From Rhynchopus sp. YZ270_cl-10 (lineage: Eukaryota; Euglenozoa; Diplonemea; Diplonemida; Diplonemidae): a stretch of 64,000 nt of DNA. Numbering within the stretch: the first letter of the stretch is position 1; each line of letters opens with the position of its first letter. Both the position numbers and the translations under genes were made by a program. The stretch lies in the NCBI GenBank assembly GCA_964035575.1, contig OZ037907.1, forward strand, positions 1,054,001 to 1,118,000, given 5' to 3'. Below the pieces are notes generated by a model. It saw nothing but the letters and a program-made list of their open reading frames with translations, did not search any database and was not told where the DNA came from. Shown in pieces: positions 51,170 through 62,466 of this stretch.

Positions 51170-54100
51170 GGGGAGGGGTGTGGGGCATGTGCCTGTTTTG
51201 TGGTATTTTGATGGTGTTTTTGGATGTGTTTTTTGTAAGAGAAGATGCAGTGTGTTCCAGGTGAGTCGGATTGGTTTTTATCTTACAAATTTTTTGTTCT
51301 GATTTGGTTAGGTTTTCGTTTTGCGTGTTAAGTGTCTCTATTTTGGTAAGCAGAGAGGCCGATCTTTACCTTTGTTTGTTTGTTTTTGCTATTTTTCGAT
51401 ATTTTGTGATGCGCTTTTGTATGAGATGCGGTTATCTAGGGTACACCTTCTATCCGGGGTCTGGCTATCGTGGGTCAGAGGGGGGTGTGCCTGCATCAAT
51501 AACTACCGTTGACGTACTAATGTTGTAGGAACGGGTAGGGCATTTTTTTTTAAAGCGTTCCAACATTATTACGTTCCAAGATTGTTGCGTTGAAGGGATT
51601 CTCTAGGTGACTGTAGATGAGGGTCTTTTTCATTGTGATCAAATGTGACTTAGCACGAGAGAGGCTTAGGTCCATCTTATCAGCTTTTCTTCGTTCGTTG
51701 CATCTTACCGACTTTTTCTCCGTTTGACTTTTCAAAAAAAATTTTCTCTCTTTTGTGTGCGTGTCTAGGGGATGGGCAACAACCAAATAGAAGGGTGCTG
51801 CCTGTCCCTCACATCAGTATTCTCAGGGTCATTAAGCAGCACTGTTTTTTTTTTTGTCAATCTGTGTGTGTTCAGTGAGCCTCTTTGGCAAAAGCTTCTT
51901 TTTCCATTTTAGTTTATTTTATACCTAAAGCGTAGCTTAAAGGAGAAATAGTTCCTCAGATACGGTCGCCAATCACCCCTCCAACAGGGTAATTGTGCAA
52001 TCAACGAAAAAACCTTTTTTTCCCCTTTTACTTACCTATCAGAGTTACTATTTTTATTAAAACCCTCTCCTTTCTGTGCGCTTTAGATAAGGTAGCCTAA
52101 AGCATGGGGCTTTAGGCTGACAAAACAGCTTTTCTCTTTTTTTTCTCTTTTGCCTGCAGCTCGGTTTTTTGTTTTGTTTGCCATCTTCGTTTGTTTGTGC
52201 TTTCATCCCTGCTGGCATCGTATGTGGGTCAGTGAGCAGAGGTGCCTGCATCAATAACTTCACTTTGTTTGGAGTGTTTTGCCATCTTCATTATGGGGTA
52301 GCAACTCCCTCACTGCAACACCCGGGGGGGGTTCAATAACCCCTATTTTTTTTTGATTTAGTTAGTGATGGTGTCATATCGACCCCAGTCATTGAGATTG
52401 AAACCACATCCCAGACGGCTTAAGGTCCTGGGGGGGAGGATAAGGTGTCAGAACTACTTGCATTTGTCGGTAGTGTGCGTGATGAGATGTTTCGGTGACT
52501 AGGTGACTAGGTGACAGAGTTGAGACAGGGGGGAGTGAGATGAGCCTCCGCATATTTTTGTATTTTTTCTTTTGAGTGAATAAAGAAGAATACTTTGGGG
52601 GTACACAACATCCCTTTGCTTTCCTTGTTCTGGATTTGAATTATTTCCCTTTTTCAACTTACCTTCCTTCACCCCCCCTGTAAGGGCAACCGTAGGTGAA
52701 GTAAGTATTGAAATCGATGTGGGGGGGGAGTAAAGGGTCAATTTTACAAAACCAGATTTTGAGGAAAATTTTAGCTGAAAATGGGCCCCACGTATAAGGA
52801 ACTGGGCTCATATTTCTCAAAATTTAAGTGGTCAAAAAATTGTCCAATTTTCGAGATTGACCCCACCACTGCACGGGCGGAGCCCAAAAATGCAAATAAG
52901 GACCCTTTTTAATTTGTTCTCTTGAAATGTGTAATTTCATGTTTTCGCGAAAAAATAACGACTGATCCCACAAGGGTTGAAGGAAGGTGGTTGAAAACAA
53001 CAATAACAACAAGGACAAGTAATTGCTAAGAAAAAAACGGGGTGTGCTGTGGAAAACCCCGCGCGATTTTCGAAACCACCGTAGCATCCTGGCGATTTGC
53101 TGGAGGTGCTGATGTGCCTGGTGTGATCGATGTGTTGTAGTCTGTGCATTCTGTGCTTCTTCCGCACTGCTCCAACGACGACGACAATGTGGGGAGCCTG
53201 TGGACAAAAACGAGCTGGAACACGCCGAGCCTGCCGAGCCGACGTCCAACAACGCTATCGAGCAGATGGTGCTGGACGGAGAGGACAGCGCCCCTTCTTG
53301 AACGTTTCAGATGCTGGCGTCCCAGTGGATCTGGCAGCGTACGAAGAGCGTTAGCATACCTGCAGAAGAGCAGAATGCTGGACGTGCTGTAGATTATTTC
53401 TACAGGATGGAGTTCCACATCACACCCCGTTTTTTTTTCCGATAGCAATTACTTGTTTTTTACTGCGTTTTTGAGCCCCCCTCTCTGGGGGTCACTTCTT
53501 TCCCCAAGAGTAGCGCACTGTCGCCACTGTTGCGATTCCATCCGTCTTTTTTTAAAGTTGATTCTGTGAAGCTTTGTTCGTTCTTTTACAATTTGTCAAA
53601 GTTTTTTTTTATGCTTCCACGCAGTATTATTAGAAACTGAACATGATTAGCCAACGGTAAATTTGTCCCTCACGCTTTTTTTCCTTCTGAACCTTTCCCC
53701 TAACCCAATTTATCACGTGCGCCGCCCAGAGTGAGAGCCTAAATGGCTTCCTAAATGGCTGTGTCAATGAAAAAAGACAGAGTAGTTGTGGCAAGGGGGG
53801 TGCTATTTTTTGTGCTATTTTGTGCTACTTTCTGCTATTTTGGGGTCGTCAGGCACACCAGTAGTAGATTAATGAGGACAAATCAATGTGGCAAAATGTT
53901 AGTTTAGCTTTTAAAGTGCCTGCACCCACAGAGGCGTTTGCACCCATCCTCTTTCGTTATGTCTCCTTGGAATATTGGACCAATGTGCTGCCTTCGTTTG
54001 CACACATGTTCAATTTTTTTCTTTTTTTGATGAATTTGTTTTTTTGGTTGTGCCAAATTTTCCTAAGAACTGTCAGAGGAGTAGAAAGGGGGGTTTCTTT

Positions 54101-54657
54101 GGAAAATTCGGAGCCTCGTTTTTTGTGTGATGCTATTCAGTGCTACAGCATTATTATTCAATGATTTTTTGCGAAATATTTTGCGTATTCAAAAAAAGAA
54201 GGAAAAGACAAACAGACAAACCCCCTGTTGCAAAATTTCTAAACGCGCAGTTTTTGTGGGTGGTCGAAGGAAAGAAATTAAAATTTTGTGGATCTCATCC
54301 TAGTGTCTACACTAATACAACTAAGTTTTCAAATTAAAACAAAACATTTTTGTGACTTTAGTTACTTCAATATACTGCCCCCCCACCGCCCAAAACCTTT
54401 TTTCATTTCACCAAAACACCCTCTTCACTTCTCTCTCCTCTCAATTTCACGCAAAAATTCTTTATTTTTGCACATCTTTTTGTCATGCCGTTCTTTCATT
54501 GTGCCATGTATGCACGAGAGGCACTTCCACGGTTTCTTTTATTCATTTCTGTTCCCCCCATTTCACTTCTTCTTTCACTTCCACCTTTTTTTCTCAAATA
54601 CCCACACAACCCCACCCCCTCTCCATCCTTCTCCGTACAGTTTCATTCTTTGCCAAT
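51170..54657. other. long spacer with decayed coding-like segment
   Basis: Mostly AT-rich with repeats (DR-1 51633, DR-5-like 51487 and 52240, DR-4 54287, DR-3 54506). Near 52740-52900 there is a stretch related to the hAT-like elements (TTGACCCCACCACTGCACGG). The GC-rich segment 53040-53400 looks protein-coding in pieces in more than one frame, so it is probably a pseudogene or transposon relic; its family is not recognised. Confidence 0.5.
54626..54640 (+). promoter_or_regulatory. likely trans-splice acceptor
   Basis: CATCCTTCTCCGTACAG region, ending 17 bases before the ATG of the secreted glycosidase-like gene. Pyrimidine-rich with AG, as expected for addition of a spliced leader. Confidence 0.4.
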
Positions 54658-55830
54658 ATGCGTAGTTTGCTGCTCGCCTCGATGGTGAGTGCTGCACTTG
54701 CTTGGGAGTGCACAAGCGACCTTGGCTGCCAGCTCAACGGGAAGTGCGTCGAAGGCGTCTGCCACTGCAGCGATGCCTGGACCGGCACGAACTGCTCGAC
54801 CCTCGCACTGCTGCCCACCCCCAAGGAGGCAGGGCTCAACCTGCCTAACGACTCCACATGGGGTGGCAACGTCCTCAAAGGCAAGGACGGCAAATACCAT
54901 CTGTACGCCGCCTACATGGAGAAGGGCTGCGGGCTCACCGGATGGGTGCATGACTCTAAGATCGTCCACGCCGTTTCCGACACAAAAACCGGACAGTACC
55001 AGCTTGCGGACACCGCGATTCCTGCGTGGAGCCACAACCCTGCACCGATCATGGCGCCCGACGGCACCTTTGTGTTGTACCACATTGGGCAGGGGATTGG
55101 TACACAGTATGGGGTGTGCAACGCTGATGGGGACTGCTGTCGGAATGGAACGTCGCCGTGTGGGTTTGGGCATTGCACCGCCCCTTGCAACTGCGCGGAC
55201 GAACCGCACAACGCAGACTTCAACCTTACCCTCACTGTGCACTATGCCGACACCCCAGAAGGGCCGTGGAAGGTGTGGCCCGTAGAGCTCCCTAAGGGGC
55301 ATGCTGGCAACAACCCTGCACCGTGGGTGCATCCGAACGGCACAATGTACCTTCTCTCTGTGTCCAACGATATGTCCCTCATGCGTGCCGACACATGGAA
55401 GGGGCCGTACACCTCTGTGACCACCGGAGCCTGCGGGGGAGGGGAGGACCCTTACCTCTTCACAGACGAGAACGGGAACTGGCATTGCCTGTACCACCGT
55501 GCGCCGTTCAACAACCTGACCGTGGCAGGTGGGCATTCCTTCTCAGAAAACGGCTACGACTGGCACATCTCGGAAGCCCCAGCGTACAGTGGTGATTACG
55601 TCACATACACCGAGACAGGGCGCCACGAAGTTGCCAAGCGTGAGCGGCCGCGCTTCCTCTTTGATGATGCAGGTGCGCCGATCGCTCTCCTCAACGGTGT
55701 CGTCAGTCGCAAACCCGGCGCAAACGAAACATACGGAAACTTCCTTGCTGCGACGAACCCGTTCCCAGGGCACTATGATCGCTCGCACACCCACCTCCAG
55801 TTTGTCAACCACAGCTCGCATTATGAGTGA
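54658..55830 (+). CDS. secreted EGF-domain plus five-bladed-propeller glycosidase-like protein
   Basis: 390 residues. Signal peptide at ~1-16 (MRSLLLASMVSAALA), then one EGF-like module (~17-48, six Cys). The rest is a beta-propeller with repeated blades: DGKYHLYAAYM, HNPAPIMAPDGTFVLYHIG, NNPAPWVHPNGTMYLLSVS, GGEDPYLFTDENGNWHCLYH. This blade pattern, with acidic residues at blade starts, is that of GH43/GH62/GH32-type furanosidases or GH117-like enzymes. A Cys-rich insert (~160-190) is unusual. Several N-glycosylation sites. An extracellular or food-vacuole polysaccharide-degrading role is inferred; the catalytic triad is not assigned with certainty. Confidence 0.75.
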   Translation: MRSLLLASMVSAALAWECTSDLGCQLNGKCVEGVCHCSDAWTGTNCSTLALLPTPKEAGLNLPNDSTWGGNVLKGKDGKYHLYAAYMEKGCGLTGWVHDSKIVHAVSDTKTGQYQLADTAIPAWSHNPAPIMAPDGTFVLYHIGQGIGTQYGVCNADGDCCRNGTSPCGFGHCTAPCNCADEPHNADFNLTLTVHYADTPEGPWKVWPVELPKGHAGNNPAPWVHPNGTMYLLSVSNDMSLMRADTWKGPYTSVTTGACGGGEDPYLFTDENGNWHCLYHRAPFNNLTVAGGHSFSENGYDWHISEAPAYSGDYVTYTETGRHEVAKRERPRFLFDDAGAPIALLNGVVSRKPGANETYGNFLAATNPFPGHYDRSHTHLQFVNHSSHYE

Positions 55831-56790
55831 ATGTTTTTTGCTGATTTTTTAAAGGGGGCATGTAGTGTAAACCCGTAAACCCCGTCCCATGTCTGTGCTC
55901 TGCAACAGTCTACACACCTCACAGGGAAACCATTCTATTCTTGAGTAGATGCTTCAATGCAACAAACGAACAACAACGAAGAGACACAAGGAACTTTTGT
56001 TGTTGCAAGAAAAACGTTCGTTTCGTGTGGTTGTTCTCTTTTCCGAATATATTTTTTTTTGTTTGTGCAAAAGCTGTGGTAAAAGGGTCAGGGGATGCAT
56101 TGCTTTTTGCAGTATTCCCTCAGTGTTCTGACACAAAAGAATTCCTTTGGTGGTATCGGAGTCTTTGTTTGCGTCTATGCCTCGTACAGAGGAGTAAAGA
56201 CAAAGGAGTTTCCATTATTATTAGTTTGTTTTGATTGTTTTTTGATTTTTGTGTGTGATTTTTTTGTGCATTTCTCGTCGTAAAGAGCCGCAAAAAAATT
56301 AATAAAAACGTTTTTTTGTTGGTTATTTTAGTTTGCTTCAAGATGTCGTCTTTTGTAGGTACACTGTCACGAGAGGGCTTTGTATTTCAACTCTACTTTG
56401 TATCCTTATGGAAGGCATCTTTCTGTGTTATAGACGTGCACAGTGAGACTTATGCATCGCTTTTTAGGTCTTCTTTGCAATAACTCGTCCAGCAACAACA
56501 ACAAAAACTTGAAAAGATTCCTTTGTCTGAGGAACTCTTTCCCAATTTATTCTTGGTACGGTTGAAAAAAAAAAATGTCTATTTTGGTGCAGTCAGTAAC
56601 CCAGCTTCCCAAAGGTCTCCCGTAGACCGCTGACCGCACTGCTTATTGTGTAGTTCTTAACCATATGCACACAATGATACGAAACGTGAAAAAAAAAAGT
56701 CAACGTATTTTTTCGTAAAAAAAAAAATTGCAATAAATTGTCGCTAACATACTCCTCAAAAGGGTTTCTCCACTCCTTCCGGCATTCTCC
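55831..56790. other. spacer without recognised gene
   Basis: AT-rich with a DR-2 core copy (56356-56399) and poly-A/T tracts. Nothing coding. Confidence 0.55.
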
Positions 56791-57486
56791 ATGTTTCTTT
56801 TTCGATGGTCCTATTCCACCGACAACAGGACTCGACTACCGAAGCCTTCCTTCCTCTCTCACCCTGTCCATGAGCCCCCCTCTCTACCCTATCTCTGGCG
56901 TGCCTACGGCAGAAAGCTCTTCATTTCTTCTTCTTCCTGGTTCGTCCACCCTTCTGCAATGAGACGTGCTCATCGGTGCCAACTATGTAGTCATATGCCG
57001 TGGAGCACAGCACCATGTGTGCTCTGCTTCAAAGGCCTGCGTTGCTTCTGCGTCGACTGGGTCCCATCACAGAACGGCTCCTATAGGTGTCCCAGTTGCG
57101 GCTTAGCATCTCTGCTAAGGCCAGATCCTCTTCGTCCCTGATTATGTGTCCACTCTACATCACCCGCACCATAGTGCAAATCTTCGACAAAGTGAAAATA
57201 ATGCGACATCGTCGAAATTTGGTCTGTTTCTTCAGGCCCTCAGGTGGTAGTATTTGAGGTTTCGCGTGAAGTTTTTCTTCTTGTTAGGCCACTTGGTTGC
57301 AATACTGTTCACACATCAGGTCTGTCACTGATTGACTGCAGCACCGAATGTCTCGTCAATGAGAGCAAGAAAAAGGGACAGAACCTTGAGGGCAGTCATC
57401 TCTTCTTGCGACCCAGAGAGACCTGGAGGAGGGTCCTGCTGCTCGCCCCCGCACTCCACCCAAACTCTGTCAGGGTGATGGGGTAA
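56791..57486 (+). CDS. probable multi-exon Cys-rich gene, structure unresolved
   Basis: Two stretches look coding. 56791-57141 ends in a 60-residue zinc-finger-like part (CQLC, CVLC, CFC, CPSC; an internal ATG is at 56959). 57244-57486 is open after a TTTCTTCAG acceptor and reads like a folded domain (VVVFEVSREVFLLVRP, later LEGSHLFLRPRETWRR). They are in different frames, so an intron is needed; no GTATG donor was found between them, and the true junctions are unknown. A short open stretch at 57147-57194 may also be an exon. No family recognised. Confidence 0.4.
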
Positions 57487-57759
57487 TTTCCGTTTCCCCC
57501 CCCGACTCACGACACACCTCGCGAGGCTTGCCACCGTCCTCCCTCACATACGTGACCATGCTCCAGAGGAATGGGTGTCCACACCCATATATTCCAAACT
57601 ACTAACATCTTCTCTTATACCTCTTACCAAACACCCTCCCTCTCACCCTCACTTCCTAATACTCAAAGACAATACACAGCGAGGTTTTTTAAAACGATTG
57701 TAAGGTGACACGGCTTAGGGTTTTGCTTTTTCTTTCTTTTTTGAAAAAAAAGGTATCTG

Positions 57760-59975
57760 ATGAACAGCGATATGTCAGGAACACTTCCAGCAACACCGTC
57801 CTCATTGCCCCGAGGAGCGTGGGATAAGGGAGGGAAGGAGGTGCGGAAAGGGCTACAGCAGCGTTGTCCAAACACACCTACGACGCCTGCTGCAGAGGTG
57901 CGGAGTCAGAAGCGGCCGGCAACCACCCCCATCAGTGTGGGCGGGGTTCACTCCAAGACACGGTGTCTCGGCGGAACACCGCTGGTGGCACGCACCCCTC
58001 AAGCTAGCAGGGAGGTGAAGGAGTCCACCCCTGGCAGCAGGCTGCGCAACGGCACGCAATGGGACTTCCGAGCAGCAGTGCGCACACAGCACAGTAGTGT
58101 GCCTGAAATAGAAGGGTACTACCCAGCGATTCCTGGTATGCATTTTATTTTTATTTCTCCCCTTCCCTACACCACAAAACTGCTGTGCAATAACGATGCG
58201 AGGTCATCTTACAAACATTTTCCCTCGCAGTGTTATTAGAAATCAGAATAATATAGCCGTTTTGAGCGTGTCTCAAAACATTTTTTTTCTCCCCTCACGT
58301 TGAAATCATCTGCCAATTATATTACGCACTGTTTGGCCAGGCGTTTCAACGAAAAATGGTCTTTCCCCTTTTCCTCGAGTCATCAAAGAAGGATTCAGGC
58401 ACTCCGCTAGGTACTAAAGTTCTGTTGATTGTCAACAGAACTTTTTGAAAATGGGGAAAAAAAGAAAAAAAAAAAAAGTTCTGCTAAGTGGTTCAGACCC
58501 GTTCTACCTGTCAAAAAAGCTCAGGAGAAGAAGATATGGAGAGGTGAGTGCTCAAACGTCCCAAAAAAGTCAAAATCGGGCGTTGGTAAAAAAAAAAGTT
58601 GCGCACCGTGCCAGGCCTGGGCCTAAAGTGGGTGCCCGGGGCCCGATTTTGATTTGATTTTATTTTTTCTAAGGATTTTACACGGGGGGAAAATTATTTT
58701 TTCTAAGGATTTTATACGGGGAAAATTTATTTTTCTAAGGGTTTTTCTTAGGGGAAAAAGTCTGGGGGGTCGGGCAGGGCCCCGTGTGGCTGAGAATAAC
58801 TCGCACTCTGCCCGGGGAGTGCGGTACCAAGCCATAATGAACAAAAAAAGTCTCCACCCCGCTTCCTTCGGTCTCGTCCCTTTCACCTCCCGCACAACAG
58901 AATAAATAATAATACAGTATGGTGCGTGTGACTGCAAACGTCGAGGGAACCTTGCTTCTTGCAGTGCTGCAAGTGCTCGCTACCACGGTGGTAGCAAAGT
59001 GCATTGCGTTGGCGCACTTGGGCAGGCCCTGACGGCACTGAGGAACGAAAAAGAAAATAATTCCGCGCCGCCCAGGGCTGCACCTTATAAAAAAATTTGC
59101 CTGCGGCGCCATTTTCCCTTTTTTGCTCTGCAAAAAAGGATTCGCTGAGTGGCTTTGTGGTGTAAAGCTGCATTTTTTATACTGTACCCTATTTTTTTTC
59201 CGCCTGCGGCGCCGTTTTATATTCCTCCCGAACATTCGGGGTGCACGTAGCGCGTAGCGCGCCCGGGTTTAGGACCCCTTCTTGAATTTCGAGGGCGGTT
59301 CACGTTACAGTGGGTCCAGAATCATAGTTCAATTTAACCCCGCTAAGCAACTCGCTGGTGGTAATGACCAAAACGTGTATCAGCCAAGAACTTGCCCATT
59401 TTTTCAAAATGACCCCGTGACAGTGAGGGTAAAAGCTCGGAAAACCCGAAAAAGGCCAAAAAAAAAACCCCCCGAAAAGGGAAAACCGAGAACATATTTC
59501 GGCAGGGGGGCAGCGTGTTCTCAGAAAAATCCAAAAATTGCCTGTAAAAATCCTTAGAAAAAACCTGGGTGCCCGATCCAAAAAAATGGAAAAAACCCCA
59601 GGGTGCCCGCCCACCCCTGCACCGTGCGCCTGCGGCGCAAGCATGTACCCCACCAACGTGGACCATCAACAGAATATTTTCAAAATCGGAAATCCTAGCG
59701 GAGAGCCTGGAAGGATTGCACAAAAAAAAAAAATCCGATTTTCTTCACCTCCCCCATCTTCCCTTCACACTTTGCGCAAAACCCCTCCAACCGTTACCTC
59801 CACCTCCTTCACAGACACCCTTCTTCCCATAGACTACGCTACGCCACTTGAAATCAGCGAAGCCGAGCAAAGCATTTCGCAGCTGGAGGAGGACGCCGCC
59901 GGTGGACACGACAGGGAACCGCAGTGGAACTGCACTTTCCCCGAGCTGCAGTTAGATGATATGTTATACGAATAA
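57760..59975 (+). CDS. candidate securin (separase inhibitor)
   Basis: Exon 1 is 57760-58135 (phase 1, donor GTATGC). Exon 2 starts at 59815 (after CACAG) or 59833 (after CATAG), both in frame, and ends at 59975, giving 178 or 172 residues. The N-terminal half is basic, rich in Thr-Pro sites, with a minimal destruction-box RKGL (29-32). Residues 115-122, PEIEGYYP, closely resemble the separase pseudosubstrate segment of vertebrate securin (remembered as PEIEKFFP) and fit the (D/E)IExxxP pattern of yeast securins. The C-terminus is acidic. Size, charge layout and motif order fit securin, which is too divergent for normal homology search. The intron contains nested hAT-like elements. Confidence 0.5.
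58396..59709. mobile_element. hAT-like MITE, family MH-1, with nested insertion
   Basis: The same ends as 6800-7096 (CAGGCACTCCGCTAGG and CCTAGCGGAGAGCCTG), flanked by the perfect 8-bp duplication GAAGGATT (58388-58395 and 59710-59717). The outer parts are nearly identical to the kinase-intron copy; the extra ~1 kb is a second element (58612-59619) plus its target duplication. It lies inside the candidate securin intron. Confidence 0.92.
58612..59619. mobile_element. nested hAT-like element, family MH-4
   Basis: Inserted in MH-1 and flanked by the perfect 8-bp duplication CACCGTGC (58604-58611 and 59620-59627). The ends CAGGCCTGGGC and GCCCACCCCTG are inverted repeats (9 of 11). The interior shares GCCTGCGGCGCCATTTT and TGACCCCGTGACAGTGAGGG modules with MH-2. 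Non-coding. It landed within the GTACCGTGCGCC motif of its host element. Confidence 0.9.
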
Positions 59976-60488
59976 AAAAGGGAGAGGGAAGGGGGTGTGT
60001 TGGGTGGCCTGGATAATGTTCTCGGGGGTTTTACCACCAGAGCTGCTGATATTCTTTGTGTCCTCAAAATACAGCCATTAGGGGCTGCAACCGGGGGGGT
60101 GATGGGAAATTGTCTCTGCCCTAAAAAGGCACAACACAAACACCCCCAAAAACCTGTCTTAGAGTTAGATATTAAGTACCCCTTTCTCCCCCATTCCCCC
60201 CCTTTTTTCCCCCTCCAAATTCATGAAGATTCTTCCTCCGATGGTGCTGATATTGACAGGTCACCGACAGGTCGTGACACGTCGCTGACAGGTTGTTGAC
60301 CGACTTCCGAAAGCACCATCCGCAGGGTTCTATATGGACTCGTCCGGAAACCCCTCTGGTAAGATTCATCCTTTTGGGTATTTTTGGGTTTTTTTGATGA
60401 TGCCCCCCACAAAAAGTGCATCTAGGTGATATTCTGATATGAAAATAGGTTTTTGGGGGGGTCTGAGGCTATATTTTCGCTTTTTTAA

Positions 60489-60911
60489 TCAGATTTTCAG
60501 CCTTTTATTGTCGTTCTTCTGGATCTCTTCTCTCTTTCTCTTAATCCTGCCATGCCGCCTTGACAAGGTTTCATTGACCTCTGTCAAATCTACTGGATCA
60601 ATGCCAGGGACTTTTGCTTTGCGGGTCACCTTGGATGTGGAGACTCCACAGTAAATACAGGTTCCCTCCGTGTCAGAGTACACGCTAGCTGAAATGACAC
60701 GACCGTTGCTCGGGCAGCAGTACACAGACGAAAAGAGATTGATGGAAAGAAGGGTGCACTGATACGTATGAGTACGAGGGAATGAGATAACAAAGGCCTC
60801 TGTGTGGGGAAGCTCGCGCAGGGCACCGACAATGACCCCTACGGTAAGGATCTCCTGACAACAAGAATCATCAGAGAGAGGGTTCGAAACGACACCAAGT
60901 GTGCGTCGCAC
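60489..60911 (-). CDS. ORF inside transposon X1
   Basis: 140 residues on the - strand, within the arms of X1. It contains CIYCG, a CC-rich middle and a strongly basic C-terminus (RRHGRIKRKREEIQKNDNKR) like a nuclear-localisation or DNA-binding tail. It may be a transposase remnant or a passenger gene. Upstream exons cannot be excluded. It matches no family I can name. The only - strand ORF besides the recombinase fossil that I would call. Confidence 0.4.
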   Translation of the reverse strand: MRRTLGVVSNPLSDDSCCQEILTVGVIVGALRELPHTEAFVISFPRTHTYQCTLLSINLFSSVYCCPSNGRVISASVYSDTEGTCIYCGVSTSKVTRKAKVPGIDPVDLTEVNETLSRRHGRIKRKREEIQKNDNKRLKI

Positions 60912-61179
60912 CCATTCTTACCGTGTTTCTCGACAAAAAAGTGAACTTCACTGCTGTCATTGCCACGTTTTTTTTCTCCAAAAAATACGTAAAAAAAATA
61001 AGTAAAAAGGGGGAGAGGGGAAATAAACAAAAATAAATGCCCAAAATATGCCCTCTGGGGTGGTAGGTGTATGGTGGGTATCAAAAAATTGGGTTGTTTG
61101 GGTGTTTTGAGCAGAAAAACCTCAAAAAACCCCAAAAGGATGAATCTTACCAGGAGGGTTTCCGGACGGACCCATATAG

Positions 61180-62378
61180 GCCCGGTCACTCGGTCGGTCT
61201 GACCGAGTCAGACGTTGACTCGGTCAGCCGTTTTTTTTTTTTTTTTTCTATAAATCTCAGATTTTTTTTCCAAATCTTGGGCTGGAAATTTTGGTACCTC
61301 CCACGAGCCTCTGAGAGTGACCAGAAATGGCCTCATGAACAAAGTGACCCCGTCACAGCCAGAACGCGACTCAATTGGTCAAACGCCGAAGGAAAAGGAA
61401 GCATGCAGCATGGCGAAATAATAAAAGTAGCGTACCGTGCGCCTGCGGCGCAAGATTGCAACCCACCCTTCCCATGATATACTTTTGCAGTAAAAATGTG
61501 TAATTTTATAGGGGAGCCTATGCACCGGCTCCTTCATTTGGCTCGGAAAATTTGGCGCCTTTCGGCAAAAAAACCCAAAAATAGATGAAACTACCCTATA
61601 TACCTCACCAAAAATCACTTTCCGCCGGATTTCAGGCACTTTTGAGCCTTTTTCCTTCAATTTTTTTTTTGAAAAAAATCTGCAAAAAAAACTGATAATG
61701 GCAAAGGCAAATCCAGTGTAAAATGACAATTTTCAACAAAATGTGCGTTTAAATGTGCCAACGGGCAGCATTTTGTTTAAATTTTTGCTCAGTTGAGTCC
61801 ACAGAGTCCCAAAAAATGCATTGCCGGGGTCGTAGGTCAAAAAAGACTTGGAAATTTCAATTTAAAATCAAAAGGAGCCTAAATTACCGGTATAGGCTCC
61901 CCTAAATTTTAAGCGCAATTTTTAGAAATGTTGCGTACCGTGGCTTCGCCAGAAACTTTCGTTTTAGAAAAACAGGGGAGTAAAATTACGGAAGCTGACC
62001 ACAATTACCAGCGACAGTGCCGTTTTGTGTCAACTTTTTTTTAGAAATGTTGCGTACCGTGGCTTCGCTTTGGGTGCCGTGACCACCCTTTCTTTGTTAT
62101 AAATGTACTGAGGCTACAGACAATTCGTGTACCACTTGTGCCTGGTGCACGAATTGCTTCAATGAAGTGCCGAACTCCGCAGTTGGATAACCGAGGAATT
62201 CTCACATTCCGCCGGAGGCCCCCAACTTGAGCTAGGTTGGGGACCCGGGCTCGACCGAGTTTCAGCGAAAAACCCCAAAACCTATATAATTCCCTGTGGA
62301 GGGGGGAAAATTTTTTTTTGGGCTGACCGAGTCAAACCGATTCTGACCGAGCCAGCCCCTCGTGGGCGGAATGCTGTA
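61180..62378. mobile_element. nested element X2
   Basis: Begins with repeated GGTCACTCGGTCGG / GACTCGGTCAG units and ends with the inverse GGCTGACCGAGTC and GACCGAGCCAGC. It includes GCGTACCGTGCGCCTGCGGC at 61429, two GTTGCGTACCGTGGCTTCGC copies (61931, 62048) and a TGACCCCGTCACAG module, all shared in type with the MH elements. Boundaries are approximate. Confidence 0.5.
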
Positions 62379-62466
62379 TAGAACCCTGCATCCGAGCTTT
62401 TTTTTTTTTTCACATCAAATCACAGTGGAAACCCCTCTCCCTCCTCCTCCTTTTCTTCCTCCTAAT

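Larger units (their letters stand above)
60323..62388. mobile_element. composite DNA transposon X1 with - strand ORF
   Basis: Ends CAGGGTTCTATA and TATAGAACCCTG, directly flanked by CATCCG on both sides (60317-60322, 62389-62394). A longer inner repeat (CCGGAAACCCCTCTGGTAAG and on, to about 60400) recurs inverted at about 61100-61170. The right end is split from the inner arm by a second element of about 1.2 kb (61180-62378) with CTCGGTCAG-type inverted ends and TATAG on each side. hAT-like by its CAGGG end, though a 6-bp duplication is short for hAT. Confidence 0.65.

Noticed and set aside
53040-53400. GC-rich coding-like segment as a functional gene
   Set aside because: Sense is spread over more than one frame and no splice sites explain it; treated as a relic.
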